Shown here: positions 35,004 through 43,733 of the stretch, piece by piece
Position numbering within the stretch: position 1 is the stretch's first letter
How the letters are laid out: the number at the start of each line of letters is the position of its first letter
Assembly: GCA_023284085.1 (NCBI GenBank)
Contig: JAKVHY010000037.1
Span: 1-57,827, forward strand
DNA: 57,827 nt
Origin: Shewanella benthica
GTDB lineage: Bacteria; Pseudomonadota; Gammaproteobacteria; Enterobacterales; Shewanellaceae
Direction: 5' to 3'
The notes under the pieces: model-generated
Database searches by the model: none
Told to the model about the DNA's origin: nothing
Seen by the model: only the letters and a program-made list of their open reading frames with translations
Position numbers and translations under genes: made by a program

Positions 35004-36530
35004 ATGTTAAGCAGAAGAAGGTTTATCGGCTCCTCTCTCGCTCTTATGGCGAGCTCTGTTACAGCGTCGGTTTGGGGAGCCTCGGCAGATTCAGTGCTTT
35101 CTTTAGCTCATGAAAATCATCTGACAAAGCACAAGTGGGCCATGGCGTTCGAGGGTGCGATGAGTGACTTTGCCCCTCTGCAGATGGAAACCAGCGGTTT
35201 TTGGCCAAGTGACTTAACCGGTTTTCTCTACCGCAATGGACCGTCGAAGATGAGCCGAGCAGGCACGCGTTACCAGCACTGGTTCGATGGCGATGGCATG
35301 GTGCAGCAGTTTGACATCACTCATGGAAAAGTGAGCCATAAAGGCAAGTTTATTCAGACCAAGAAGTTTAAGGCTGAAGAGAAGGCTGACAAGTTCAGAT
35401 ACAACACCGCCGGAACCCTCATCCCAGATGCACTGCCTATTCGTAATAATGATGATATGAATGTGGCCAATACCAGTGTCATTCCATGGCGCGGAGAACT
35501 GTTAGCACTTTGGGAGGCGGGTTCCCCCTATCGAATCGAGCCCAATAGCCTAGATACGCTCGGGGTGAAAAGCTTTGGGGACAAGTTCAAGCAGTTGCCT
35601 TTCTCGGCTCATCCTTTGCCCGATGGACAAGGTGGCATGTGGAATTTTGGTAGCTGGTTTGTGGGAGGGGACAATTCACTCTTGATGTATCAAGTCTCTA
35701 AAGAGGATGAGATCTCTCGCATCGAAGTGATAACTTTGCCTCAGGCAAGTTATATGCATGCGTTCGCACAGAGCCGGAACAAGCTTATCTTCTACGTTTC
35801 ATCTTGTGTCTATGAAGAGGGACAAACCTATATCGATGCCTTTAAATGGCGACCTGAGCTGGGAGCTAAGTTGCTCATTATCGATAAGGCGGATTTCAAG
35901 TTACAGCAGTGGGTCGACCTTCCCGCCGGCTTTGCGTTTCATTTTGGCCAAGCGGTCGAAACGGGCAATCAACTTGAGGTGCAAATTAGCCTCTACCCGA
36001 ATGCCGACATATTGCTCGATGGTATGACTCAACTGCTTACTGGCAAGGTGCGTGACGCGAGTGCGAGTGCAGAGTTTGTGACTATCTCGGTAGAGTTAGA
36101 ACCCCATGACCGCTTAGTCGAACAGTTATCTAAGCCGTTAGTATTGGCTTCGAAAGTGGCTAAGCTAACCCGCAGTAGTATTGAGATGGAGTTCCCACAG
36201 TTCGATAACCGCATAAGTGATGCTATGTCACCTGTGTTTGGGGTCGGTGCTCGCATAAATAATGCCACGGGTCTGAGCGATACCCTTCACTGTGTAAAAA
36301 TAGCGGGTACTCAATCTTATTATTTTGGCGACAACAAGATAATCGAGGAGCCGCTGTATATTCCAGCTAAAGAGGCCGGTGAGGGTTACATCTTGATGAC
36401 CTGGCTCGATTATGACAACAAGCACACGGGTTTGTCACTGTTCGATGCTGCGGATATCGCCAAGGGTCCCATTGCCGAGGCTAAGATGGCGAGAGTACTG
36501 CCATTGGGGTTTCACGGTTGTTTTGTTTAG
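35004..36530 (+). CDS. Carotenoid oxygenase family protein, Tat-exported
   Basis: The 508-residue beta-propeller dioxygenase belongs to the RPE65/CCD family. Four candidate iron-binding histidines are visible at residues 203 (SAHPLPDG), 252 (YMHAFAQS), 313 (FAFHFGQ) and 505 (FHGCFV). The N-terminus has a twin-arginine signal (SRRRFIGSSLALMASS), so it is exported folded, which is notable for this family. It would cleave a double bond in a carotenoid, stilbene or related compound with O2. It is the second gene of the DUF2141 operon. Confidence 0.88.
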   Translation: MLSRRRFIGSSLALMASSVTASVWGASADSVLSLAHENHLTKHKWAMAFEGAMSDFAPLQMETSGFWPSDLTGFLYRNGPSKMSRAGTRYQHWFDGDGMVQQFDITHGKVSHKGKFIQTKKFKAEEKADKFRYNTAGTLIPDALPIRNNDDMNVANTSVIPWRGELLALWEAGSPYRIEPNSLDTLGVKSFGDKFKQLPFSAHPLPDGQGGMWNFGSWFVGGDNSLLMYQVSKEDEISRIEVITLPQASYMHAFAQSRNKLIFYVSSCVYEEGQTYIDAFKWRPELGAKLLIIDKADFKLQQWVDLPAGFAFHFGQAVETGNQLEVQISLYPNADILLDGMTQLLTGKVRDASASAEFVTISVELEPHDRLVEQLSKPLVLASKVAKLTRSSIEMEFPQFDNRISDAMSPVFGVGARINNATGLSDTLHCVKIAGTQSYYFGDNKIIEEPLYIPAKEAGEGYILMTWLDYDNKHTGLSLFDAADIAKGPIAEAKMARVLPLGFHGCFV

Positions 36531-36540
36531 CCTACGAATG

Positions 36541-36577
36541 AGATGACTCGCCACAATACTAGGGTGGCGAGTCATCT
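36541..36577 (+). terminator. Strong hairpin after the carotenoid oxygenase gene
   Basis: A perfect 14-bp inverted repeat (AGATGACTCGCCAC / GTGGCGAGTCATCT) with a 9-base loop lies 10 bp after the stop codon. No proper T-run follows. It may still terminate or protect the 3' end. Confidence 0.6.
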
Positions 36578-36682
36578 CTGTATTTCTATCACTCTCTTTT
36601 AGTTAATTTGCTAAAAGTTAACTTCATTGCTAAACCTAGTGGGTATATTGTTCTGGGAGCCATATCTGGACATGGAGGTTTT

Positions 36683-36859
36683 ATGCTTATTCTTACCAGA
36701 AAGCCTAATTCATCGATCACGATCACCAATATCTATGATGAAAACGGCCAGCAACTTCAAGATATTGAGATCAATATCTATTCAGATCACCGCATTGGCA
36801 TCGTTGCCGATGGGTCGGTTGATATCTATCGCAGCGAGATCTTGGAGCTTGGTGATTGA
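36683..36859 (+). CDS. CsrA-like post-transcriptional regulator paralog
   Basis: ATG 36683 has GGAGG five bases upstream. The 58-residue product begins MLILTRKPNSSITI and ends HRIGIVADGSVDIYRSEI, clearly CsrA/RsmA-like. Against E. coli CsrA (MLILTRRVGETLMI; RIGVNAPKEVSVHREEI) the N-terminal RNA-contact strand LTR and the C-terminal Arg are kept. The middle loop carries about six extra residues (YDENGQQLQD region). A frame from 36608 is longer but has no support. It probably binds GGA motifs in mRNA leaders, with altered specificity. Confidence 0.8.
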   Translation: MLILTRKPNSSITITNIYDENGQQLQDIEINIYSDHRIGIVADGSVDIYRSEILELGD

Positions 36860-37102
36860 TTTAGACTCTGTGTCTCCTCTCGCCAGTATGGGATTAGCTA
36901 GACCCGTTTGGTTGAATTAGTTTCGCTGAATAAGTCACGCTATGTCAGTTATTTTACATCGGCTTTTTTATGATGATTAACCTCCTGTCTAACATTGGGC
37001 TGCAAATGTCTTTCTCCATAAAGCACCATGAGTATTTATCCACTCACATTACTTTCTACTAGACTTAATGGGTCTTTAAGTTTAATGGATACGAGGTGTG
37101 TT

Positions 37103-37456
37103 ATGAGTCTTTATGAGCGTCTTGGTGGGGAGCTGAAAATCGCACGGATCGCGGCAGATATATTCGATACCCATACGACAAACCCAACCGTTGCCAATCG
37201 TTATCAAGACAGTGACAGAGAGCGGGTGATCAAGATGGTCACCGAGTTTTTGTGTGCCGGTACTGGTGGACCACAGGACTACACTGGAAAGTCTATGCCA
37301 GAAGCTCATCGATGCATGAATATCAATGAGGCGGAATACTTAGCCGTGATCGATGACATCATGGCGGCGCTGGATAAGAACGAGGTGGGAGAGCTGGAGA
37401 AGCAAGAGCTTCTGATGATAGCCTATTCACTCAAGGGAGAGATCATCGGTATGTAA
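37103..37456 (+). CDS. Group 1 truncated hemoglobin
   Basis: ATG 37103 with GAGG six bases upstream gives 117 residues. A longer frame from 37028 is rejected. The TrHb fold is shown by SLYERLGGELKIARIAADIF (helix B region) and the proximal heme ligand His69 in MPEAHRCMNI. Group 1 proteins bind O2 or NO and detoxify NO. The gene is monocistronic with its own terminator. Confidence 0.9.
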   Translation: MSLYERLGGELKIARIAADIFDTHTTNPTVANRYQDSDRERVIKMVTEFLCAGTGGPQDYTGKSMPEAHRCMNINEAEYLAVIDDIMAALDKNEVGELEKQELLMIAYSLKGEIIGM

Positions 37457-37477
37457 TCCCTTTTTTAATCCTTATAA

Positions 37478-37504
37478 AACGCAGCGATTGGCTGCGTTTT
37501 TTTG
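37478..37504 (+). terminator. Terminator of the truncated hemoglobin gene
   Basis: An ACGCAGC / GCTGCGT stem with a 5-base loop is followed by seven T. Confidence 0.9.
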
Positions 37505-37622
37505 TCTCTAATACTTAGATGCCACTACTACAGAACGCATTAAATTTAACTGTCAGTTTTTAGGAACATGAAGTAACGTAAGCCCTCTAGTGTTTCGGCT
37601 TGGATGATCTCAGGGTGAAGTT

Positions 37623-38552
37623 TTGAAAACAGAAGATATTAAGTTATTTCAGCAAGTCGTCGAGAGCGGCAGTTTAGTCAAAACTTCGGATACCTTAGAT
37701 CTTGCTAAGTCGAATATTAGCCGCCGTATCAAGGCGCTGGAGTCAGAGATTGGGGCCAAACTTTTCACCCGTGAGCCCAAATCAATGCGCCTAACTGAGC
37801 AGGGGCAGGTGTTTTATCAAAAATCTAAATCTATGTTGGCAGAGCTTGAGCAAACCTTAATTGAATTGGCTGAGCCCACCAAGGAGGTGTCTGGCGAATT
37901 AAGAGTGCAGATGGTCGCTAATGCTCACTCACTGTTACTGGCAAATACTGTCTATCAATTCATGGCTAAATACCCCCAAGTTAAAGCTGAGCTGATCACC
38001 ACTAATGAGCAGCTAAACCTCTCTCAGCAGCATATAGATATCGGATTTAGTTTTGGTGAACAGCTTGAAGATAGTAGTTTGATTGCCAGACGAATTAAAA
38101 CCGCTAAATTAAAACTCTATGCCGCACCTTCCTTTTTTGAGGCAGGGCAGATCCCTAAACAGCTTTCACAGCTTGATGGGCATAAGTATATTCAAACTCG
38201 CCTGCCCAACGGAAAAATATTTAAGCATAGTTTGGATCCTGATTTTGATCCTAAGAAGCTCGATACAGTATTAGTGACCAATGATGTGCAGGTTTTGATT
38301 GATGCATGTGTATCTGGTTTAGGTATTGCCGCATTACCTGTCCACTTAGGGGAGTTGCTGGTGAGTCATAACAAACTGATCCCCTTATGTGAAGAGAGAG
38401 TCGTGTATCAACTGCATAGTTGGATTATGTACCGTAGCAATCAATTTATGCCGCTAGTTGTACGTCGTTTTATCGATTTTGCCGTTGCTGAACTTGAGAA
38501 GTCTGATATGCCAAGTGCAACGCTGCCAGCTGCAACACGATTTCTAGTTTAG
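37623..38552 (+). CDS. LysR family transcriptional regulator
   Basis: The 309-residue LysR protein starts at TTG 37623 with AGGGTGAAG upstream. The DNA-binding domain is at 1-60 (GSLVKTSDTLDLAKSNISRR) and the effector domain at about 90-295. Neighbours give no target, since the hemoglobin gene before it and the glycine-zipper gene after it have their own signals. The regulated genes are therefore unknown. Confidence 0.9.
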   Translation: MKTEDIKLFQQVVESGSLVKTSDTLDLAKSNISRRIKALESEIGAKLFTREPKSMRLTEQGQVFYQKSKSMLAELEQTLIELAEPTKEVSGELRVQMVANAHSLLLANTVYQFMAKYPQVKAELITTNEQLNLSQQHIDIGFSFGEQLEDSSLIARRIKTAKLKLYAAPSFFEAGQIPKQLSQLDGHKYIQTRLPNGKIFKHSLDPDFDPKKLDTVLVTNDVQVLIDACVSGLGIAALPVHLGELLVSHNKLIPLCEERVVYQLHSWIMYRSNQFMPLVVRRFIDFAVAELEKSDMPSATLPAATRFLV

Positions 38553-38811
38553 CCTAAGTTAGATTGGGTTCTGATATGTGAAACCCTTTGTTTCTTTTGT
38601 TACTGTTTTTATCTTTCTTATTTCTGTCTATTATCTCGCCTATCCGATGAGTGCAAAATTTTCACGACTCATCACCTTAAATCAGTTTGAGCGCTATGGT
38701 TACAGACTGTAATTACAGCGGCTTTATACCCATTGGAATAACAGCACTGGCGTTGATTTTGACGTTTAGTTTTTTGTTGTCCTGAGCTTTCTCTTTTACA
38801 TGGAGCCTCTT

Positions 38812-39411
38812 ATGAAATCATCTATCTCTTATCTTTTTCGCACCTCATCAACGATTCTTGCCGCGTTAGTTCTCTCAGGCTTTGCACTTTGTTTTGCTGC
38901 GGCTGTGAACGCGGAGCAGTATATCTTTCCTGAAGATGGTCAGAGCAAAGAGCTACAGGGCTTAGATGAGCAGAGCTGTCATACCTGGGCTATTGAAGAA
39001 ACAGGTTTCGACCCTGAAAATCAACAAGTAGTTCAAGTGCAAACGCCGTCAGCGCCGACAACACCTTCTCAGCCGGCAGAGCAGGGCTCTGACAGAGGCT
39101 CCGGAATGCGCGGCGCTATGGCTGGTGCTGCAGTGGGTGCCATCATTGCCGAGGTGGGGGATGAAGACCGTAGTGATGCCGCGGCAACGGGGGCTGCCGT
39201 TGGTGTCTTTGCTGGTCGTCGTCAGAGCAGACGTTCAAATGCTCAGGCTGCTGAGCAGCAAGTCGCAGCCGAACAGCAAGCGGCGCAGCAGCAGGCTCAG
39301 ATACAAGCGGCAGCCGAGCAGGAAGTGCAGCTTGCCAATGTCCAAGGTTCAGAGAACTACTACAAGGCCAGTGCCGCTTGTCTCGAAGCTAAGGGCTACA
39401 GCGTCAAATAG
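38812..39411 (+). CDS. Exported glycine-zipper protein
   Basis: ATG 38812 has GGAG six bases upstream (199 residues). A signal peptide is followed by a Cys-containing N-terminal domain (about 40-70) and a disordered linker. A glycine-zipper segment (RGAMAGAAVGAIIAEVGDED and TGAAVGVFAGRR, about 98-140) comes next, then an Ala/Gln-rich coiled coil and a short C-terminal region with a second Cys. Such proteins insert in or associate with the outer membrane and may oligomerise. No partner is adjacent. Confidence 0.75.
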   Translation: MKSSISYLFRTSSTILAALVLSGFALCFAAAVNAEQYIFPEDGQSKELQGLDEQSCHTWAIEETGFDPENQQVVQVQTPSAPTTPSQPAEQGSDRGSGMRGAMAGAAVGAIIAEVGDEDRSDAAATGAAVGVFAGRRQSRRSNAQAAEQQVAAEQQAAQQQAQIQAAAEQEVQLANVQGSENYYKASAACLEAKGYSVK

Positions 39412-39555
39412 CGCACGCCTAGGAGCCGGTTTGTAGCAAAGGCCGCTAAGAACATGTGTGGCCTCTAAGCTTAGGTTCGGTCATCTGTTTAGGAACCCCT
39501 CTGTGTGCTATAGTGCCGCCCATTATTGTGTAGATGTTTGATTGAAGAGATCGAG

Positions 39556-40134
39556 ATGACTAGAGAACTATTAAAGCGCTGCGACAGCAAGTGTGAACTG
39601 TGTGGTAGCGGGTCAGAATTGGCGTCCTATGAGCTTCCAGACTCAAAAGGATACGGCGATGCGCGTATCATGATCTGTGATACTTGTACTGGTCAAATTC
39701 AAGATCGTAGCACCATAGACATGAACCACTGGCGTTGTCTCAATGACAGTATGTGGAGCCAAGTTCCAGCCGTTCAGGTGATGGCTTACCGTATGCTTAA
39801 GCAAATTAGCGCAGAAGCATGGGCACGTGATCTACTGGATATGCTCTATCTTGATGATGACATGCAGGCATGGGGCGATGCCGGCATCGAAGAGGTTGAT
39901 GAAGATTTCGTCCCTCATAGAGACAGCAATGGCGCCATTATCGAAGCCGGTGATAACGTGGTGATCATTAAAGATCTTAACGTGAAAGGCACCACATTTA
40001 CCGCTAAACGTGGTACTACGGTTCGTGGCATCTCACTGACAAACAATCCTGAGCACATCGAAGGCCGCGTTAACGGTACCCGTATCGTTATCCTGACTTG
40101 CTTCGTTAAGAAAGTGCCGGCAAGCGAAGAGTAA
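39556..40134 (+). CDS. PhnA/YjdM-type zinc-ribbon protein
   Basis: From ATG 39556 this is 192 residues. A TTG-started extension from 39526 is rejected. The N-terminal zinc ribbon has CDSKCELC and CDTC clusters. The C-terminal PhnA domain (about 120-185) contains DSNGAIIEAGDNVVIIKDLN and VKGTTFTAKRGTTVRGISL. Despite its old name, the family is not a proven phosphonate enzyme; PhnA/YjdM is a small conserved protein of unclear role. A strong terminator follows. Confidence 0.85.
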   Translation: MTRELLKRCDSKCELCGSGSELASYELPDSKGYGDARIMICDTCTGQIQDRSTIDMNHWRCLNDSMWSQVPAVQVMAYRMLKQISAEAWARDLLDMLYLDDDMQAWGDAGIEEVDEDFVPHRDSNGAIIEAGDNVVIIKDLNVKGTTFTAKRGTTVRGISLTNNPEHIEGRVNGTRIVILTCFVKKVPASEE

Positions 40135-40179
40135 TACCGATTGGTATAAATACTCTTCCTCAGCGTATATTCAGAATTT

Positions 40180-40215
40180 AAACCGCCGTTATTGCACCAT
40201 AACGGCGGTTTTTTT
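40180..40215 (+). terminator. Terminator of the phnA-like gene
   Basis: A perfect 12-bp stem (AAACCGCCGTTA / TAACGGCGGTTT) with an 8-base loop is followed by a T-run. Confidence 0.93.
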
Positions 40216-40301
40216 GTGAGCCTAAAATACACTCTCTGTCCTGACCTGTGTTATAAAATAAGCAGTTGAATATTTAGCTTATTTTTAGATTGGTATTACA
40301 T

Positions 40302-42518
40302 ATGCGTATTGCTGTACTTGGACTCTTGCTGCTGTCTACATTCATATGTCCATCCGTGGTTGCTGCGAGTGGAACGCCCACTCTCGTGGGCAGTGCTAGC
40401 TGTCAGACTTGTCACAGTGAGCAATATGCTGAGTGGCGACTCAGTCATCACTTCGCGGCAATGTCTGTTGCCACACAAGCCAGTGTGTTAGGCGATTTTA
40501 ACAACAGCCAATTTATCTATAATGGCGTGACTTCACGCTTTTACCGTCGTGACGGTCAGTTTTATGTCACCACAGACAATGCCGAGGGCAAGTTACAAGA
40601 GTTTCCTATCGGCTATACCTTCGGCGTCTACCCCTTGCAACAATATCTGATCGATTTCCCCAATGGGGCTAAGCAAGTGTTGAGCATAATCTGGGACTCG
40701 CGTAGCAAGGAGGAGGGCGGCCAGCGTTGGTATCATCTGTATCCGGAGCAGCTTCATGGTATTGATGAGCCAAACATGCTGGAGCCTGCCATAGATCATA
40801 ATGATCCTTTGCACTGGACTGGCAGCATGTTCAATTGGAACCGTCGCTGCGCTAGCTGTCACTCCACCGGACTCGAGGTTAATTATGAACCTGACAATAA
40901 CAGCTTCAATACTCGATGGTTTGAAATCAATGTCGGCTGTGAAGCCTGCCATGGCGCTGGAGAGCAACACCTGCAATGGGCGGCGAACTCCCGGGAGAAA
41001 CCAGAGATCGTGCCGAATAAAGGATTTCCCCAGTCGATTAACAATCTCGCTAAATGGGGGCATATACCAGATGCTAAATCGGCACACAGTGATGTGTATC
41101 AGACCTTTTCCCGTCGCGGCCCCGTCGCTCAAAGGCAGAAAGAGACCTGCGCCGCTTGTCACTCGAGACGCTCACCGCTGCAAGCGTCAACCCCCGGCCA
41201 TGATTATGATGATGACCACATGCTGTCTCTATTGGAAAGCCCGCTTTATTACGCCGATGGTCAGATGCGCGAAGAGGTCTTCGTTTGGGGCTCTTTTTTG
41301 CAGAGTAAGATGCAAACCGCAGGGGTGACTTGCAGCAATTGTCATAATCCCCATAGCCTAAGCCTGAAAATACCGGGCAATGGACTCTGTACTCAGTGTC
41401 ATAATCCCAGTGTATTCGATCAACGTGAGCACCATCACCATGAAGGAGAAGGGGCGAAATGTGTCAATTGCCATATGCCGACTACGACCTATATGGGCGT
41501 CGATGACAGGCAAGATCACAGTTTTAGGATCCCACGTCCAAGCCTAGCTGAGCGGATTGACGCGCCTAATGCCTGCAATCAGTGCCACGATGATAAGTCT
41601 AACTCATGGGCTCAACAAGCCATAGATGGCTGGAATAAGGCGAGAGGTAAGGGCGCGAGTTCTCACGATTTTGGCGAAGCATTTTTTGCTGCACAAAGTG
41701 GCGATATCAATGCCTCGACTGAGCTGCTAAAAATAGCCTTAGATTCAGGGCAAACTGGAATAGTGAGGGGGAGCGCGATACTGCGCCATGGTCAGTTTCA
41801 TAACTCACAAAGCCTGAAAGCGACACAATCTCTGCTACTGGACTCAGATCCCTTGGTTCGATTAGGCGCGGTGCGCTCTATGGACGCCCTGCCCATAGGC
41901 CTTAAAGCTCGGCTGTTATTAAATCATCTCGAACAAAGCAGTAAGTCGGTGCGGGTCGAGATTGCCCGTCAACTGGCGAGTCTGCCTCTAGAGCAGCTGC
42001 CTAAGGCCAAGGCTAAAGTCCTGTTAGCCATGTTTGATGAGTTTATCGAGTCGGCGAGATTTAATGCCAGCGCTCCTGAGAGTCAGGTATTACTAGGCTT
42101 GTTCTATTTTGAGCGTCAAGATTATGTATTGGCTGAGCAGGCATATCGGCAAGCACTTAAGATATCGCCCCGACTCGAGAGCGCCGGGCTTAACCTTGCC
42201 GAACTGTATCGTCTGCTTGGCCAGGAGCAACAGAGCCTTGCCCTGTTAAAGCAGACATTAACATTGTTACCCGACTCGGCGGCAGCCAACTACGCTATGG
42301 GGCTCTGGTACGTGCGTGATGGGGATTATGCCGCGGCGTTGAATGGATTATTAAGGGCCTGTGAACTGGACTCATTTAACGGGCGCTATGCCAGTACCTA
42401 CGCGTTAGGTTTAGATAAACTCAATAAGCGCCAAGATGCTAAGGCATATCTGAGAGACTGGATAAGCAAGCATGGCGCCCAGCCTCAGGTACAAGCTGTG
42501 CTCGACGCTTGGCGATGA
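40302..42518 (+). CDS. Octaheme c-type cytochrome fused to HEAT and TPR repeats
   Basis: ATG 40302 gives 738 residues; a TTG start twelve bases earlier is rejected. A signal peptide precedes eight CXXCH heme sites: CQTCH, CASCH, CEACH, CAACH, CSNCH, CTQCH, CVNCH and CNQCH (about residues 35-430). A HEAT-like helical region (about 455-595) and TPR repeats (about 600-735) follow. It is a periplasmic electron carrier with a protein-protein interaction module, as in NrfG/cytochrome c assembly or reductase partners. The substrate is unknown. It is monocistronic. Confidence 0.9.
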   Translation: MRIAVLGLLLLSTFICPSVVAASGTPTLVGSASCQTCHSEQYAEWRLSHHFAAMSVATQASVLGDFNNSQFIYNGVTSRFYRRDGQFYVTTDNAEGKLQEFPIGYTFGVYPLQQYLIDFPNGAKQVLSIIWDSRSKEEGGQRWYHLYPEQLHGIDEPNMLEPAIDHNDPLHWTGSMFNWNRRCASCHSTGLEVNYEPDNNSFNTRWFEINVGCEACHGAGEQHLQWAANSREKPEIVPNKGFPQSINNLAKWGHIPDAKSAHSDVYQTFSRRGPVAQRQKETCAACHSRRSPLQASTPGHDYDDDHMLSLLESPLYYADGQMREEVFVWGSFLQSKMQTAGVTCSNCHNPHSLSLKIPGNGLCTQCHNPSVFDQREHHHHEGEGAKCVNCHMPTTTYMGVDDRQDHSFRIPRPSLAERIDAPNACNQCHDDKSNSWAQQAIDGWNKARGKGASSHDFGEAFFAAQSGDINASTELLKIALDSGQTGIVRGSAILRHGQFHNSQSLKATQSLLLDSDPLVRLGAVRSMDALPIGLKARLLLNHLEQSSKSVRVEIARQLASLPLEQLPKAKAKVLLAMFDEFIESARFNASAPESQVLLGLFYFERQDYVLAEQAYRQALKISPRLESAGLNLAELYRLLGQEQQSLALLKQTLTLLPDSAAANYAMGLWYVRDGDYAAALNGLLRACELDSFNGRYASTYALGLDKLNKRQDAKAYLRDWISKHGAQPQVQAVLDAWR

Positions 42519-42520
42519 GA

Positions 42521-42543
42521 AAGGGGCTCATATTGAGCCCCTT
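42521..42543. terminator. Hairpin after the multiheme cytochrome gene
   Basis: A perfect 10-bp stem (AAGGGGCTCA / TGAGCCCCTT) with a 3-base loop lies 2 bp after the stop codon. There is no T-run after it, so terminator function is uncertain. Confidence 0.5.
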
Positions 42544-42645
42544 ATTGACAATAAAAGGTGACAAAAAAAGCGACAAAATAGACGACAAACTCAAGCCAGC
42601 AATACGACCCACTTAGCTAATTAGATGCCATTGAAAAACTAAGCG

Positions 42646-43725
42646 TTAGGCCCAGAAGCTAACCGTTCTCTCTATGACCCAGAAAGCTGACAGGCCGCCG
42701 ATACTATAGGCCATTAAGGTTAAGGCTTGGGAGCGTGAGTGAGCGCTAACCCACCCCTTGTTTACCCACATATGGCATATTCTGCCGGCAATCAATACCG
42801 CTGCCACGAAAGCCAATTGTCCCAATTCGACCCCGACATTGAAAAATAACAGGGCGAGGGGGATGGCATTTTGCGGCAGGCCTATTTCTGCCAATGCGCC
42901 AGCGAAGCCAAAACCATGTAGCAGGCCGAAGATAAATGCCACCATCCAGGGAGCACGCTCGGCTATGCCTATTTTTCCCTTCTGACCATGAATGATCTCC
43001 ACGGCTAAAAACAAGATGCTCAATGCGATAACGGCTTCGACCGGCGGTAAGGCGATGCTGGCTATGCCTAATGAGGCTAATGCTAAAGTGATGCTGTGGG
43101 CCAAGGTGAAGGCGGTTATTGCACCGATTAGCCTGCGCCTGTCCTTGATGATAAGCACCAGGGCGAACACGAACAACAGATGATCGAAGCCAAGCAGAAT
43201 ATGCTCGATGCCGAGTAAGGTATAGACCTTGATGACCTCAGTATTTGATGACTCCAAGGCAGACTCTATGACGAAGCTGGTGTTAGTCGGAGTCAGTCTG
43301 GCCATCTGGGTCGAGCCATTTAAGTGTTGTACCCGGATCAGGATATCTGTGGTGGTGTTGGCCAGTTCGGCAACAGAGACGGTTTGACCCGCAAGGCCGC
43401 CACTGCATTGTATCGACCAGTGTCTGATGTCAGCCGACGGCGTTTGAACTCTGTGAATGGGCGCTAGCTTAGTACAATTATCAGGGAATTCAGGATTCAG
43501 CTTAAGCACTTGCGTCTCTTTTCTGGGCAGCTTCCAGGTGATCTTGAAAGAGGTATTATCCAGCTCGGTTAACTCCAGATAGGCAGGCCTTATCTCGTCG
43601 GCGCGAACCAATGAGTGTTGCATGAGCAGGGGAAATGCTACAAGGATAGCCATCAGCCATAGCTTGGCCCATCGACTCACTTGAATCGAGTTAAGCAATG
43701 GGATCAATAAGTTAAAATTATCCAT
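42646..43725 (-). CDS. HupE/UreJ family membrane protein
   Basis: The 359-residue protein has an exported N-terminal domain (about 40-175) and a C-terminal block of six or seven helices (about 180-355). That block has the typical GIEHILLGFDHLLFVFAL, HSITLALAS and FGLLHGFGFAGALAEIGLP motifs, whose His/Asp/Glu may bind nickel or another metal. HupE/UreJ proteins import nickel. Here there is no hydrogenase or urease, and the gene follows a PPIase gene by 8 bp. It is the last gene of the sulfatase/DUF3604 cluster. Confidence 0.82.
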   Translation of the reverse strand: MDNFNLLIPLLNSIQVSRWAKLWLMAILVAFPLLMQHSLVRADEIRPAYLELTELDNTSFKITWKLPRKETQVLKLNPEFPDNCTKLAPIHRVQTPSADIRHWSIQCSGGLAGQTVSVAELANTTTDILIRVQHLNGSTQMARLTPTNTSFVIESALESSNTEVIKVYTLLGIEHILLGFDHLLFVFALVLIIKDRRRLIGAITAFTLAHSITLALASLGIASIALPPVEAVIALSILFLAVEIIHGQKGKIGIAERAPWMVAFIFGLLHGFGFAGALAEIGLPQNAIPLALLFFNVGVELGQLAFVAAVLIAGRICHMWVNKGWVSAHSRSQALTLMAYSIGGLSAFWVIERTVSFWA

Positions 43726-43733
43726 ATCAGTCC

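Noticed and set aside
39526..39555. TTG-started extension of the PhnA-like protein
   Set aside because: The zinc-ribbon start of the family begins just after ATG 39556.
40290..40301. TTG start twelve bases before the multiheme cytochrome start
   Set aside because: No benefit to the signal peptide; ATG 40302 begins a clean one.
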